DNA of 64,000 nt. Origin: Gryganskiella cystojenkinii. Taxonomy: Eukaryota > Mortierellomycota > Mortierellomycetes > Mortierellales > Mortierellaceae. The notes under the pieces were generated by a model. That model searched no databases. It saw only the letters and a program-made list of their open reading frames with translations, and was not told the origin of the DNA. A program made the position numbers and the translations under genes. The stretch spans positions 292-64,291 of the forward strand of contig JAAAIG010000099.1 in the NCBI GenBank assembly GCA_015852425.1. Direction: 5' to 3'. The stretch's first letter is position 1, and each line of letters begins with the position of its first letter. Positions 1 to 12,950 of this stretch are shown piece after piece.

Positions 1-621
1 ATCTTGACCACGATGCAGTTGCCAACGGATTACAACCCTGGCGAGAACACGGATCTCGAGTTGCAACCGACGAGGGCATGTCAAGAGGCCGTAACTTGTT
101 TGACGACCCATACAAAGATGTTGATCGGATGTACAGATAAACATACTCTGGACGTATTCTTTCAAGAAATCGGACTGCGTCTGTTCAAGTAAGTTCCTTT
201 GCAGTCGTTGTCGTTTGCTTCCAAGACAAATAGAGAAGAGTCTTCTTGCCGTCAATTCAAAGCTAACCTACTAGTTCCTGTCCTTTATGAATGATGTAGC
301 TGCCTGACAAAACATCTACGATCCAACATTGTCAGTTCTCAGGGCGGATTCGTCCTAATTTGTGATCTGAACCATTACTACAATTTTGTCGCGTCTCTCA
401 AGCAACCGACCTTGACTCCGAATTTCTTGGCCCTCAAGGAACTTGGCAACCTGTTCATTATCCAGTCGCCCTCGGATCTCAAGCAGCTGATTCACGATAT
501 GGAGCGGTTCGGAGGTATCTTGCGTGTCGAGGATGTCTTTGAGTTTGCAGAGATGCGATCGGATTGGAAGAGTATCCAACGAATCGTGGAACGGGATCGT
601 CTCGATTGTAGCATCATGTAG
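1..621 (+). CDS. SEC10: Exocyst complex component Sec10 (EXOC5), C-terminal part
   Basis: 3' end of the gene for the exocyst subunit Sec10, which helps tether secretory vesicles to the plasma membrane. Two exons are visible, 1-188 (frame begins at base 1, continues upstream of the window) and 300-621, separated by a GTAAGT...TAG intron. The joined reading frame keeps the conserved Sec10 tail: a VFFQEIGLRLF stretch before the intron, then a GGFVLICDLNHYYNFV stretch and an ELGNLFII motif. The stop is the TAG ending at 621. The ATG at 13-15 is internal, not the start. The gene converges on the H-protein gene, whose stop lies 269 bp away. Identification rests on remembered similarity to the EXOC5 C-terminus and is fairly secure. 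Confidence 0.85.
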
Positions 622-889
622 AAAGAAACTGATAAAACAACCCGACGGGCACATTAAAATAGTGCAGAGAAAAAATACGCCATATGACGAAGATGGAGGA
701 TATTGCTCCATCTCGGACCTTTGTATTGTACCATAGAAGAACTTTACCTGCACCACAATAATATAAAAAAAATTGCGAAAGTATTTTTTTTTTTACTTTA
801 CTTAAGTCGGAAATTGGCCTTTTTTAATGTTATTACGAGGCATGAGAGGATGGCAGGAGAAAAGAAAAGAGGGTGATGGAAGCGAGTAT

Positions 890-2387
890 TTAGTGAGACT
901 CTTCGCAGAACTTGACGTAGTCAGCCTCAGAAAGAAGGTCCTTGAACTCATCCTCAGAAGAGACCTTGATCTTGCAGAGCCAGCCTGTAAATAAAAGAAA
1001 GAAATTCAAGGAGGTTGGTCAGTCTTTCGGGATTCACGACACTTGTTTGTGTGCTATTGAAGCCCCATCCCGCTCAATTCAGGGAACGGAAAAACACCGG
1101 GAAAGCCAGGGATGTGGGGTGAGGAGAGGTTTCTTTGGTGGCTCTCAAACGTGTGTTGTTCCTCCCCCCCTCGTACTCCATGGTTTCATAGATCAGGCAA
1201 TCAAGAGAGGAAAAAAAAGCACCTTTCTCCTCTCTCTAAAACCCCAGTCAAGAAAAATAAACTCACCATCCTGCTCGGCAGAAGTGTTCAACAAGGCAGG
1301 CTCGTCGTTCAAGCTGCCGTTAACCTCAATGACCTCTCCTCCAAGAGGAGCATAGATGTCCGAGGCAGCCTTGACAGATTCGACCGATCCAATGGTATCT
1401 ATGTTTGCAAATGGCAAAAAAAAAGAAGAGACAGGTTGCGACAAGGGGCGTGTGAGTATTTTTTTGGTCTATTCCCCTTTGGCATTTGTATTGTTTTAAA
1501 GGGACACTTCACTCCTTTGTCAAGGGCGAAAAGAAAATGAAAAGAAATCTGTTCTCAAAACCAACATACCGCCCTTCTCAACAGACGTGAGTTCAGCAAG
1601 CTCAGCAAAGACAATCTCGCCAAGGGCCTCCTGGGCGTGGTTAGTGATACCAACGGTGGCAACACCGTTCTCGAGCTTGACCCACTCGTGCTCCTGGGTG
1701 AATCTCTTTGCTATTTGGTATCATCGTTATTCAACAACAACATAAAAAAATAGCCATGGTTAGAATGGGTCATTTTCAAATGATAAGGATGATTCCTAAC
1801 ACCGGGAGTGGAAGGGTTCTTTCTTTTATCAGCAGCAGTCCAGACGTCGTTGAATTCGGCTCCTGGTTCGTGGATGGTGACAGTCTTTCCATTTCGATCC
1901 AAAGAATATCCATAGCTTCTGACTGAGAAGTCTATTTGCGAAAAAAAAAGAGTACAGCGTGATCGCAAGCACTTGGCTACAGTATCTGGTTTCTCAGCAT
2001 AGTCGTCGCCTGTCAGTTGCACACCCCGCCTTTTTTTTTGGTATAACTCCAGGTCCGACTGTCCAGGTCATATAATTTTTTTTTGAATGATCTCGGAAAC
2101 ACCGAGTCAAAAGATGTCGCGTCTTTCGAATTTGCTCTTCTTGAATCCTATGCTCAAGTCGTTTGTCTAATCGCTTCCTTCCCAGTAGATTCGGCCCCCT
2201 CCAGTCTTTCCTCCTATTGTCCATAAGGAGTTCTGGTCATCAGGGGTTCTCATTGTCAATAGTCAGCTATTATGCACAACGTACAAGAGTAGAAACGGGC
2301 AAAGGAGGCGGAGGGAGCAGCGAGGCGTGTCATGGCCTGGGTGCGCATGGTGGGGAAGAGACGGGCAGAGAAGGCAGAGAGAGACAT
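890..2387 (-). CDS. GCV3: Glycine cleavage system H protein, mitochondrial
   Basis: Lipoyl carrier of the mitochondrial glycine decarboxylase complex. Exons on the minus strand: 2285-2387, 1570-1710, 1267-1398, 890-984; total 471 nt, 156 aa, all phases matching. Exon 1 encodes a classic mitochondrial presequence (starts [11 protein letters not shown], rich in Arg/Ser/Ala, ends ARFYS) and is short enough to be missed by ORF calling. The mature domain begins [10 protein letters not shown]. The lipoylated lysine is about residue 91 in [15 protein letters not shown], and the C-terminus has the GWLCKIKV motif. Length matches the family. Intron 1 is long (574 nt) and contains a coding-like 129-nt stretch (1803-1931) reported separately. 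A purine-rich plus strand (pyrimidine-rich on the coding strand) lies just upstream of the start. Confidence 0.93.
1803..1931 (-). other. Possible cassette exon inside H-protein intron 1
   Basis: This 129-nt segment is open in frame, preceded on the coding strand by an AAATAG acceptor and followed by a GTGTTA donor-like site. It has phase 1 at both ends, so inclusion would add exactly 43 residues between the presequence and the lipoyl domain without breaking frame. The encoded peptide (beginning [15 protein letters not shown]) resembles nothing I recognise, and the canonical H protein does not need it. Skipping gives a normal-length protein, so this could be chance. Confidence 0.25.
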
Positions 2388-3302
2388 TGTGTATATGTTG
2401 TTTGGGAAGGTGGTGATGAAGGGAACAAAAGAGTGGAGAGTAGAAAGAAGAAGTAAAGGAGAAAAGAAAGAAAAGAAGAGAAAAAAAAGAAGATAAAAAA
2501 AAGCAGTAAGAAAAGGGACCGACGGAAAGCGTGGGCAGAGAAAGACACCTTGTCAAACACACGAATTTCAAACTTTTTTTTTTTTGTTAAAAGTTGGCAC
2601 GGTGGAATGGCTGGATATGAATTGTCGAACCACAGATCATCCCCTCTTCGTTTCTCACCTTTTTGCTTGTTGTTTGCTTGAAACCTTCTTTTTTTTGCTC
2701 TCCCTCTTTGGCTCAACCTTCCTTCATCGCTCTACACTCTCGCTGTGAATTCAATTACCCTCTCTCCGATCTGGTGGACTGGGAGCAGACCGGAGAGAAA
2801 AAAGATATTTCCTCCTCTTGCGCACAACGGCCAGGTACAGGCACACAAAAAAACTCTGAGCTGGATCTCCCTCTGTCTCACAAAACGATTTTTCCACTCC
2901 AACTGCTCCGAAAGAACGCGACTCCCGTCTCCTCCGAACCCTGCAAAGCCGAGTACTGATCTATCACGAACCTAATGCGCTCTGTTCCCCCCAGCTAAAT
3001 GACCCCTCCTCACTCGTCGACTGGCACCACTTCAACCTTCCTTCTCCACTCCCGAAATCTTTAATTATTATTTTTCTTTTTTCATCAACCTTTCCTGAGA
3101 GAGGTTGCCATACATTCCTCCGACACCCCACATCCATGTTCTTCAAATAAAGGCGTCTTATTATTTAACCAGGACTCGTTTATGGTCCAGGTTATGAGTC
3201 TATAGGAAAGCTAGTAATGGCTGTTGGTTTTGCTGGCTACGTTATTTTTTGGTCAGGGAGATAATATGTAATTTACAAGAAAAGAGAACAATAATAACAA
3301 TG

Positions 3303-3337
<35 letters not shown>

Positions 3338-3374
3338 GATAATAGTAATAATAATGAAAATGATCGGTTGTTCT
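2388..3374. other. Intergenic: H-protein promoter side and kinase 3' flank
   Basis: No gene supported. The first 180 bases are strongly purine-rich on the plus strand, so pyrimidine-rich on the strand coding the H protein. The right part holds the 3' flank of the kinase gene and an ATGATA/AAT microsatellite. Confidence 0.6.
3293..3359. repeat. AAT/AATGAT microsatellite
   Basis: About 65 bases of near-perfect aat/gataat units (ataataacaatgataataat and similar) lie about 15-80 bases downstream of the kinase stop codon, in its probable 3' UTR or terminator region. Long antisense Ile runs read through it are an artefact of the repeat. Confidence 0.85.
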
Positions 3375-6300
3375 TCAACGTCGAAGACTTCGGAAGGACA
3401 TATCATCGACAGCCATCTGTTGAGACTCCATCTGTCGCAGATACCCTGCGCCATTGGCGACGCCGATCGTCCCATGGCTATGATTAACATTGGTTGCCCC
3501 AGGAGGACTCAGCATCGCGGTGCCACTTGATCCAGTCACGTACATGCTGCTGACATTTTTTCGAGACTGGTACGAATTCGAAGAGGCTACCAAGGTAGAG
3601 GAGGAATTCATCTGTCCGAGATCACCAACAGTCAATCGTCTAGAAGCCGCTGCAGCAGCTGCGGCAGAGGCGGCCGAGGCGCTGGGTGCAAGATTCGAGG
3701 TCGACGCTGAACCATAGATATTGCTGCTTGGGTATACAGATTGTTGAAGGGGTTGAAAGGGTTGTAGTTGTTGTTTTTGCTGGGGTGTTGCCAGAGGTTG
3801 GCCGCCACCATAGATGCGCGTACCGACACCGCTGCCACTTCCCAGTGTCTGGCCGTTCATATTAGCAGATCCTGCATAGTACGAAGGAGGCGGTCCATTG
3901 CCGCCATTACCGCCATTGATGCTGATCGGTGCCCGGCCACTCTTGCTCGAGGTCAACTTGCTCTCGTCTGACGCTTCATTCTTGGATTTTTGTCTTGTGG
4001 GATATCCGGTCTGTTGACCAGCGAATCTGTGGAGGTAAGAAAGAAGTGTCAGAAAACATAGTTTTAGTCCCTGCGCCTCAGCATAACCGTTCGCAGCATA
4101 TTTCTAGCGAGACACTTACAAAGAACTCTTGCGTCGCGAACCAGAGCCAGTGTCGGCGGCTCCTGTAGTAGGGTTAAAAAGCGTTCTGGCAGGGGCTTTG
4201 ACATCCGAAATCCACTCATGTTGAAGCCCCTCAAAGGGTTTCATGCGCTTCTCTGGATCCCAAATCAGACATTTCGAAATAAAATCGAGGAAGAGAACAT
4301 CCACGCACTTGAGAATTTGTCCCAGTGTCTTTGAGTTGGGTTTTCTCTTTTTGCCCTTCGAGTTCACGACGATTTTGGGGTTTCCGTTGCTATCTGGAAA
4401 GGTAAGAGCATAAAAAAAGAGGGGGGGGGGGGGGGGAGGAAAAGGAGAAAGGCGAATTCAGTCTTAGACATACTTGGACTCTACCCACTCCTATCAACAA
4501 ACCGTTTCTCTCTCTTCTTACCAAAAAAAACTTTTTTGCGCGAGCTCTTCTCCACAAGATAACGCTCTGGGACACCGTTGATCTCCATGATACATGCAAG
4601 TTGTTCTTGTTCGTTCTCTCCAGGGAACAAAGGGTAGCCGGTATAAAGCTCTGCGAGAATACAACCCAGGGACCACATGTCGATCGCCATATTGTAGGAC
4701 ATGCCCAAGATGACCTCGGGAGATCGATAGAAACGAGACTGAATGTACGTATACACCTTTTCGTTCTCAAGACAACTGCTTCCGAAATCGATCACCTTGA
4801 TGCTCGACTTTGTGTGATGCTTCAGCAGGATGTTCTACAGAGAGACACACAATCGAAAGGAAATACCTTGAGAGTAAGACTCTGGCGACGGGTAAAGTCC
4901 TAGGCAACCATTCAAGCTTAAATTACACATACCTCTGGTTTGAGATCACAATGGACGACGTTGTGTCTGCCCAATAGCTCTAGCGACTGTAACAACTGTG
5001 TACAAAATCTCTTGATCAGACCAAGGCTGAATCCCTGAAAAGAGTTGCTCTTGATGAAATCGTAAAGGTTGATCGACAATAGTTCCGATGCAATGCAGAG
5101 ATGGTTGCGGAAGTAAAAGTTGTCTGTCATGCGAATCAAATTGTGCTTGTCCTCGGGATCCTATGAAAAGAATTTGCGCACGCGCGAAAAAAAAAAAAAA
5201 AAATCAGTTTCTGCTTAAAATATAGAAAAAAAATAAACTCCCAAGATCAAATCACCCAAGTTTAACAGGATTCTCTCAGTTTTTACCCATTTGTTCAGAC
5301 AATCCAAGATCTTGACCTCGACCACAGCCTGACAATGGAACCGTTTCTTGTTCCGGATAATCTTGATCGCCACATACTCTCCCGTCTTGTGGTCATAGCA
5401 TTTTGCCACCTGTCCAAAGGATCCTTTGCCGAGCATATCCAGAATCTCGTATCGGAACATCAAATGATCATGATTGACAATCAAGTAGTCGCCGCGTTCA
5501 TCATCAAATCCAAAATTGCTATTGCTCGCCTCCATACTGGCAGATTTCTTTTGACGACAGTTCTGACCCACATAGTACACCTGCGGGTATTCTCCAATTT
5601 CAGCACGTTCGTACAGACTCAGATACGACGAGTAGAGTTTCATGGCGGCATAAGGGGAGAGAGCTTGGAAGGGCGGGGTACCACCGGATCCGCTGATAGG
5701 TGATTTGGGATCCATCGACTGAAAAGCTGAAAGCGGAGTAGATGGGGACATCCCTTGACCATACAGGGGTGTTGGCTGACTCGATCCATAGATACTGATT
5801 GGTGTCGCGTTCATTGCTGCCGAGTTCTTGGCGTGTGACCTTGAGGGTGAAGATCTTAAATCTTTGACTGCTGTGGGGGTTCTGAGACCACTGGTCGCCG
5901 TCTTTTTCAAATCTGGCTGGATTAAGTAGTGATTGGTCGCTCCACCATGGCGAGCCGAGGCTGTCGTCGGAATCGGTGCCTTCAATCCATGCTTTGGCAT
6001 AGGTTCCTCGAGCGACGCAACAGACGTGTCCATGCCATCCGAGAACCCGTCCATAACCGCGGACCGTCGGCGACTTACACCAGCTAGAACTCCACCGGAG
6101 AGACTCCTGTTCGTCCTGGGTCTCACTTGAGCAGAGTTACCGGGAGATGCTACTGCAAGAGATGCCGTGGTGACGCTCGAAGAGATCGCGACGTGTTGCT
6201 CACCCTCAGAAGGACCGGCCCCGCCGCGGATAGTTTTTACTTCCTGGTGATTGGGTGTCTGTGCATTGGCTATTGATCTCGCCTGGGTACCTTCCTTTGG

Positions 6301-9300
6301 TGTCTTGGTGCGTCCTCCTGAAGGACTCGGGATTTTGGATCCCGATCTAGTCGTCATGGGCGAAGAAATGTTGCTCGTCCTTGTTGAAGTCGACATGTAC
6401 ATCGGAGGCAACATGGTCGGAGCAGGCTTAGCCTTTGGAGGATCCATGGCTGAAAGAGTCTACATTGTAAACAAAAGATGTCGAAAAAAATAAAGGGTAT
6501 CAGGATCAAACTATCATTGTTCCAAATTAAAATTAGACTCTAATTGTGCTTGTTTTTTTACCTTTCCGCGTTTACGACTCGAATCCTTGCCTCCAGATGA
6601 GGAAGAGTCCCGGGTCTTGTATGAACTCGACAGATGCTCGACACCGGTTCCAGAAGAGCCGTTCAATCGTCCTGTTGAGTTCGGGACTTCAAAAGCAATG
6701 CTCCTCCGTTGAGGTGCCATCAGACTGTTGGAGGAGGGATGTCGCAGATGAGAGTTGTTGGGTTGCAATTCCGTTTGCAGGTGCACTTGAGAGTTTTGGT
6801 CCTTAAACTCCAAATCGCTCAAATGTTTCGTAAGATCTGCCACAGGAGCAGGGATCCTGTCGATCGGTTGAGGCGTCCCTGACTCTGTACTAGGTGTCGA
6901 TGGTGAAGAGGAATACATGCCATCCGAGCGATGGACAAAGCTGGTCATTGGGTCGTCGACAAGCATGGCGGATTTACGGGGGAAAGGTTGAATTTCGCCC
7001 GAGTATTGCTGAGGAACTTGAGGTTGCTGAGGGGCTGGCTTTGTGGACTGAACACTCACACCGCCACCAGGTGTGCGAGATAGGGATCGAGGTGGAGGAG
7101 TCGGCCGAGTCCGCTGCTCAGCAGAAGGAGTCACAGGGACGCTGGTCCTGGACTTCGTTCTTGTCTGTGGGACCCCGGTATGAAGACGTGGGGACGATAC
7201 TCTGGAATGGTTCCTGGAGAGATATCTCGGTTCCTCTAGTGATTGTTGCCCGTTGAGCCCTTCTGTGCTCTGATAATTGATCGGTATGGACGCAGAAGAG
7301 CTTTCCCTCTTGTGCTTCTCTCGGTTGCTTTGGTCCTGATGCAACGGTACAGAGTATTGGTCCTGGTCCCGCCAAGGCTCACGCCGAATGTCCGTCGTCG
7401 CCGCCCCAGTGTCGTGTGGTGTGCGCCTTGTATTTGCATATTGACCATCATTCGACATGGTTTCTTGCTGTCGCATGGAATAATCCAGATCTGTGACGCT
7501 GTTGTTTTGACTCTGCATCACGCGTGCCTGAAGTGCAGCATAGGATTCCGACCGTCGATAGGCGTCCTTGGGCTGAATTGCGGGTGAATCCGAGGCAAAG
7601 CTTTTGCGAGGCGAGATCATGCTCATGTAGCTTGAACTGTACTTGGACGGAGATCCATAAGGTGAAGTCATGGGCGATCCTGACTGAGGTATCATCATTG
7701 GCGAGAGTTCATTGGGAGTCACATAAGTGATTGGGCCTGAAGTAAACGACTTTTTCCGAATATGAGGAGTCGATCCAGAGGAGCCTGAGGTCTGAATCGA
7801 TACAACTTTTTGAACGTGGTTTCCTGAGCTACTCCTCCCAGAACTCATGGGGGTCGTGAACGAGGTCATTGGTGAACCACCAGAGAGCGAGGTCGATAAA
7901 GGTGTCGAGGGATTTGGCGACATTGTGAAATCCAAGCTAAACAACATATGCGCATAAACGTTCCAAAAAAAAAAAAAACATGGAGGGTTTAACTTCGTGT
8001 GCGTTTAACCTTGTGTTGTCCTTGTGGCACAGTTTTTGTCCAGACTCCATCGTTGACAAAAAACGCTCGCCATGATCGAAAAACGAACAGGTGGTTCAAA
8101 TTGAACTGTCGTACAGCATTACAGTCACCCTCAACACCCCTTCTTTCTCACATGACATAAACCGACGCCAAACGTAAGATAGCTCAAGAAGCCAAGCCCA
8201 AAATGCATCTCCCCTGTTTTCCTTTTTTTTCCCCCTCGATTGTGCCTTTTTTAGGTTGCCAATTCTTACCCCATGTTTTGACTGCGGTGATTAGATGTCG
8301 ATGGCAAACCAGAGCCCAAAGTTGGCGTCCTATATTGGTTACTCGCTTCAACGGACTGAAGAGTCTGCGGATCCTGTAGAGGAGAGAACTGTTGCCACTC
8401 AAACTTGTGTTGATGTTGGGGCTGGCGATAGGCCTCGTCACCGAGATGAGCGTGAGAAGAGGGGACCTGAAGTTCGTGAAAACTAGAGCGGGCAGAGATA
8501 CTTTTTTGGGGGTTGAATTGTTGTTGCTGCTGATGCCGATGATGATGCTGTGATTGATGGTGTTGATACGACTCTTCTTGGGGGTGCTGATGCTGATATT
8601 GTTGTTGGTACGGAAATTCCTGAGCCAGTTGCTGTTGCTGATGTTGAAGATGAATCCAAGAATCAGGGACCTGAGGGATGATGGAGTGCCTTGAGGATTG
8701 CACTGGCGCGCTCTCTCTGTGGTTGTTGTTTTCTGAGATATATTCTACGTTTCAAGAAAGGCCAGGGGGTTTTTCGGTTAGCAAGAGAGTGCGCCCAATG
8801 AGAATTTGTGCGATCGGGTCTGCGGTCCTTCAACCGTAAATGAAATAGAGTAAAAATAAAAAGGTGGCTCGAGAGTATAGACAAGCAAAAAAAAAAAAAA
8901 GAAGAAAAAAAAGAAAAGGGAATGAATGATGTGAATGGGAAAGAAAATGGAGAAGAAAAATAAATGAACACGGTGAATGTCATCCATGCGCACACTCCAC
9001 GGTATGGTAGCAGGGACGGCGCAGAAAATATGAAAAAATAGGGGGAAAAGGAAGGGGCAGAAACATGGAAGAGACTTGAATTACGATTCATTCGACCAAT
9101 GTACTTTTGAATTTTTTGGTCTATGTGCTGTCCCGGTTCTGGCTCAGGTTTGATAACCGCCTCGTATTATGCTGCAGTAAATAAAGATACCAAATTATAA
9201 TGATGCAGAAATAGAGAGTGAAGCAGCAACGGTGTAGTTTGAAGGGTGTGTGGGATGAGACAGAGAAACGAGTGAGGGGGAAGAGAAGTAAAAACAAAAA

Positions 9301-11074
9301 AAGACATGATGCAAAATAAAGGATCACATCCACCTACGACAGCCCCTCTCAACCTCCTTTCGTCCTCACTCACACGAAGGCGAGCAAAAAATAAAAAAGC
9401 TTGTCGCACTAGTCGAAAAAAAAAGCGAGAGAGTCTTTGTCCCTAGCCAGTGCCCAATTCCGTTTTGACCGAACCTCCTTGTTTGTTTGCTCGTTTGCTT
9501 CTTTTTTTGGTCTAGGACAAACAGTCGCTAAGGCTGCTCCGCGCTCAGGGAAGATCGCTCGAGCTTAAAAAAGTATTAGCGAACCGCTTTTTGATGCCAA
9601 GCCAAGACAAGCCAAGTGTGGACCTGCCACTCCCAAGCTCCTTCAGCGCCGCCCAGTATCTGAAAACAATCCTTTCCCAGAATCATCAAGATCGTCCCCC
9701 CCCTTTTTTTTCTCTTTAAAAAGAAATATTCTCCTTCCCCTTCTCTAGCTCCTTCTGATTCTTCTTCTCCATCCCCTCTCCCTTTTCCTGATTCTCAAGG
9801 TGGAAAAGACGAACAGTAAGTGTGCACGCGGGACAACAAGGTGGTGTGGAGATTGCAAAACGACAGGGAAGGGGAAAGAGGGGATGGCGGAGGAAAATAG
9901 ACTTTTTGAGGCATTTGGACGTGTGATGACTCTGGAATAGGATTCCCGAATGGATTTTTGGTGGCGTTTTTTTTTGTGCGGCGGTGGATATAAAAAGAGA
10001 GGTAAAAGCAGTAAGAAAGAGTACAATGAAAAACTTACGACCATGGACCCCTTCCTTCCCGATTGTTTCGATCGGAGGATCATGTGCGGCAAGACTCTTA
10101 GGTCGTTTGCTGCTGCGAAGTGTCGTTGTCTGGACAACAGCTGCAGATTGTTGTTGTCGTGGTGGGTACAGTTGTCGGTCATCAAGGTATTGAGATGTCC
10201 GGTGGCCTCCTTGGACAAGAGATGTCAACAAATCCGTCCCAGAAGTACCAGGGGATGAACCATTGTAGTATGTTTGATATTGTTGTTGTTGTTGTTGTTG
10301 CTGGTCAATGTCCAATACCGCTTGAAACGGGAACGAAGTTTGATCCACAAACTGAGATTGAGGAGACATGGACGTCGTAGGCACCATAAACGCGCTCGAA
10401 CCGAACACTGGCAAGGCCATGTTCAAGGACGGGACAGGCGCTTCAGGTAGAGAATGCTGTGGCGCTGCTGCTCCTGCTGAATTGGAAGCCGTGGTTGAAG
10501 AAGAAGACGAGCGTGATTTTCGCGCTCGGTTCGAGGTCCTTCGTGACGGTGGCTTGCTTCGCGAGGTCGACGAGGAGGTCTGTGTATGTGTTCGTGTTGT
10601 GCGATGATGAGGAGTTGGGTTGGAGATCGGGTCCAGATCCATGGTACTACCGCCGCTTTCTCTCTGGAGTTGTTGATAGTGACTGAGTCGACGAGAGAGT
10701 TGCTGTTGTTGGTCTTGCAGATATTGATAACGCTGGTGCTGTGAAAGCTGTTGTTGTTGGTGTTGAGCAAACTGATGGAATTGCCCCTGACATTGTGGCT
10801 GCTCTTGGTATGGATCTTGAGCCTGTGAAAAGTTTTGAAAGAACTGCTGCTGTTGTGGTTGTGCTTCATATTGATGCAGCTGCAGCTGTAATTGCTGTTG
10901 ATGCTGTTCTGAATAGTAAAGCGACGGCATGGGAGGGGGTGTCCTGGGAGGCAAGTAAGAAGACTTCCGTCTTGTCGAGGATTCGGGGGCCGAGGTGGAA
11001 GCAAAGGAGGCAAAGTGAAAGGAGGAAGGTCGAGGGTTCGGCTCGAAGCGTTGATGTTGGTACTCAAAATCCAT
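3375..11074 (-). CDS. DYRK-family protein kinase, Pom1/DYRK2-like, very long N-terminus
   Basis: Dual-specificity tyrosine-regulated kinase. Minus-strand exons: 10039-11074, 8270-8744, 6562-7936, 5287-6459, 4933-5160, 4522-4834, 4120-4393, 3375-4026; 5526 nt, 1841 aa, with every junction in phase. The kinase domain spans about residues 1297-1620: a DH box ([11 protein letters not shown]) precedes GKGSFG; catalytic loop HCDLKPEN at about 1423; DFG at about 1445; activation-loop YTY (second Tyr about 1459) before [26 protein letters not shown] and [12 protein letters not shown] are class II DYRK signatures, closer to DYRK2/Pom1 than to Yak1. The first about 960 residues are disordered, with Gln-, Ser- and Pro-rich tracts including polyQ from a CAA/CAG run. 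The two 5'-most exons are inferred from splice sites and phase. A shorter gene starting at the ATG at 7923 (about 1338 aa) is the alternative, because exon 2 also runs into a TAA exactly at its donor. Confidence 0.85.
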
Positions 11075-12950
11075 GGTGATTGAGGATTAGAAGGGGTGGC
11101 GCGTGTTATTGCCACTCTCTCTGCTTTTCTTTTTTTTGTGGGCAGGAAGAAAGAACGAAAGAAAAAAAGAGAAAGACAATGCAGACAAGAACCAAAAAAA
11201 AATTAAAAAAGACGCGGGCAATGGACCAATGAACAATGGAGGGAAATCAAGAAGGAGGCGAATAGGGATGGTAAGAAAGTGGAAATGGTCAGGTTAGGGA
11301 GATGGAATGGCGGGAAACGGTTTTGTGTGTGTGTGTGTTATTTGAGGGAAGGGGAGCAACACTGGAGGGGTATCCGTTAAACTAAAAACGCGGTTTCGAA
11401 GGTTTGTGGAGAGGAAAGACAAGGAAAGGAAAGAATGGAGGAGGGAAACAAGGAAACAAGGACGAAAATGGATGCTCATGACAACGAACAACAATTAGTC
11501 ATGGCAAATAGAGAAAGCGGTGGCAATGAGCTTTCAATAGTTCAATGGCATTGGACAGCAATGCATGGGCACATAGACAGGGACAGGTCAAGGGAAGAAA
11601 GGGAATTGGGGGGGGGGGGAAAAAAGGCCTTGGAGGGAGGAGGGAAAACAACAAATCGAACTCCCCCTTTTTTCCTTTCATTTTCATTTCCTCTTCCATG
11701 TTGTCAACACAGATGGTTTTTTTGGTTTTTTGTGAGCACATCTTTTTCCTTTTCATTTTTTCGCCACTGCAAGAAAAGGGCCCAAAGACGGTGATGGATC
11801 GGGGAGAGGAAAAAAAAAGAAAAGACAAAGATACCGGCGGGAAACACACAGGGAAGAACATGCAGTGTCGGACCAAAAAAAAAAAAAAAAATACACACAC
11901 GATACAAGGACAGAAATGAAGTGCTGGGCGCGGCAGAAAAAAGAATTCTTTATGTTGATGGTGCATTCTTGAGGGCACCAACACTTTTTCTGTCATACTA
12001 TCATCTGATTCCGAGTCATCATTCGTTTCGCCTGTTTTCCCTGTGAAATCCAAGGAGGGGCGGACAAGCACCAGGTGGAAGAGTGGACAACGTCCGTACA
12101 AAGTATAGATGCCCCGCGCGCGTTCATATCCCACATCCCACATTGCCAGATAATACCATGGAGCTCTTGTTTATTTAATGAAGAACGGAACGAAAAGAAA
12201 AGGGATCTTGACAGGCTACATTCAAGGAAGAGTGAGGCGAGACACGGCAGAAGTGAGCGAGAGATTCGAGACAACAGCGAAAGAGCGGAGACAGAGCAAA
12301 GGAGGAGCTGGTAGACGGAATGAGTGAGCGAAAGAGATAGCAATAAGACTATCTGATGCAAGGTGAGCCTTGGGTTGGGGAGCAAGAGAAAGAAGAGAGA
12401 GAAAATAGAAAGAGCATTCCAAAAAAAGAGGCTTGAGCCATCATCCGCAGGACCACTGCAGCAACAGAGCAAAGCTTGCCCTGTCCGCCGAAAAAGAGAA
12501 ATTGGTGGCAACAGTGACTGTTTCCTCCTTTCCTTTTCTTCCCACCCTCCAAAAACGGATGTCTTGATCGGACCAATGCCCATTCATTCCCTCTCATTCA
12601 TTTCGCATTCCACGACTCGTTCTCCTACATTATTCCGTTGATCGCAAGAGTATGTCTCTTTCTTGACCTCATTAGCCTCAGCCCTCAGCCCTCATTCATT
12701 CTTTATTGGGCGTCATTCATTTGCCGTTTTTTTCCGTCCCTGCTTTTCCTCTTCCTATTTTTGCAAGCGATTTTTGCATAAAAGCATTGTACCCGTCCTC
12801 CTTCTTTTCCACGTTCTCGTTCTTTCTCTCTCTATCTTTTGTTGCAACATCTTAATCTCTCTCCCTCTTTTGCAGCATTACCCTCGAAACCCTCGTTATT
12901 TTTATCTCATCTTATACCCCTCCACCCTCTGCCCCTCTTTACAAAAGTAA
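11075..12950. other. Divergent intergenic region
   Basis: Lies between the starts of the kinase gene (-) and the UbiC-like gene (+), so it carries both promoters. It holds homopolymer and low-complexity tracts (a short GT run near 11325-11338, a 9-G run near 11609, an 18-A run near 11874-11891) and a pyrimidine-rich plus strand over the last about 300 bases before 12951. No coding region is convincing on either strand. Confidence 0.6.

Noticed and set aside
3242..3530. Poly-Ile/poly-Met ORFs near 3.3 kb
   Set aside because: Translation of an AAT/GAT microsatellite; no real protein features.
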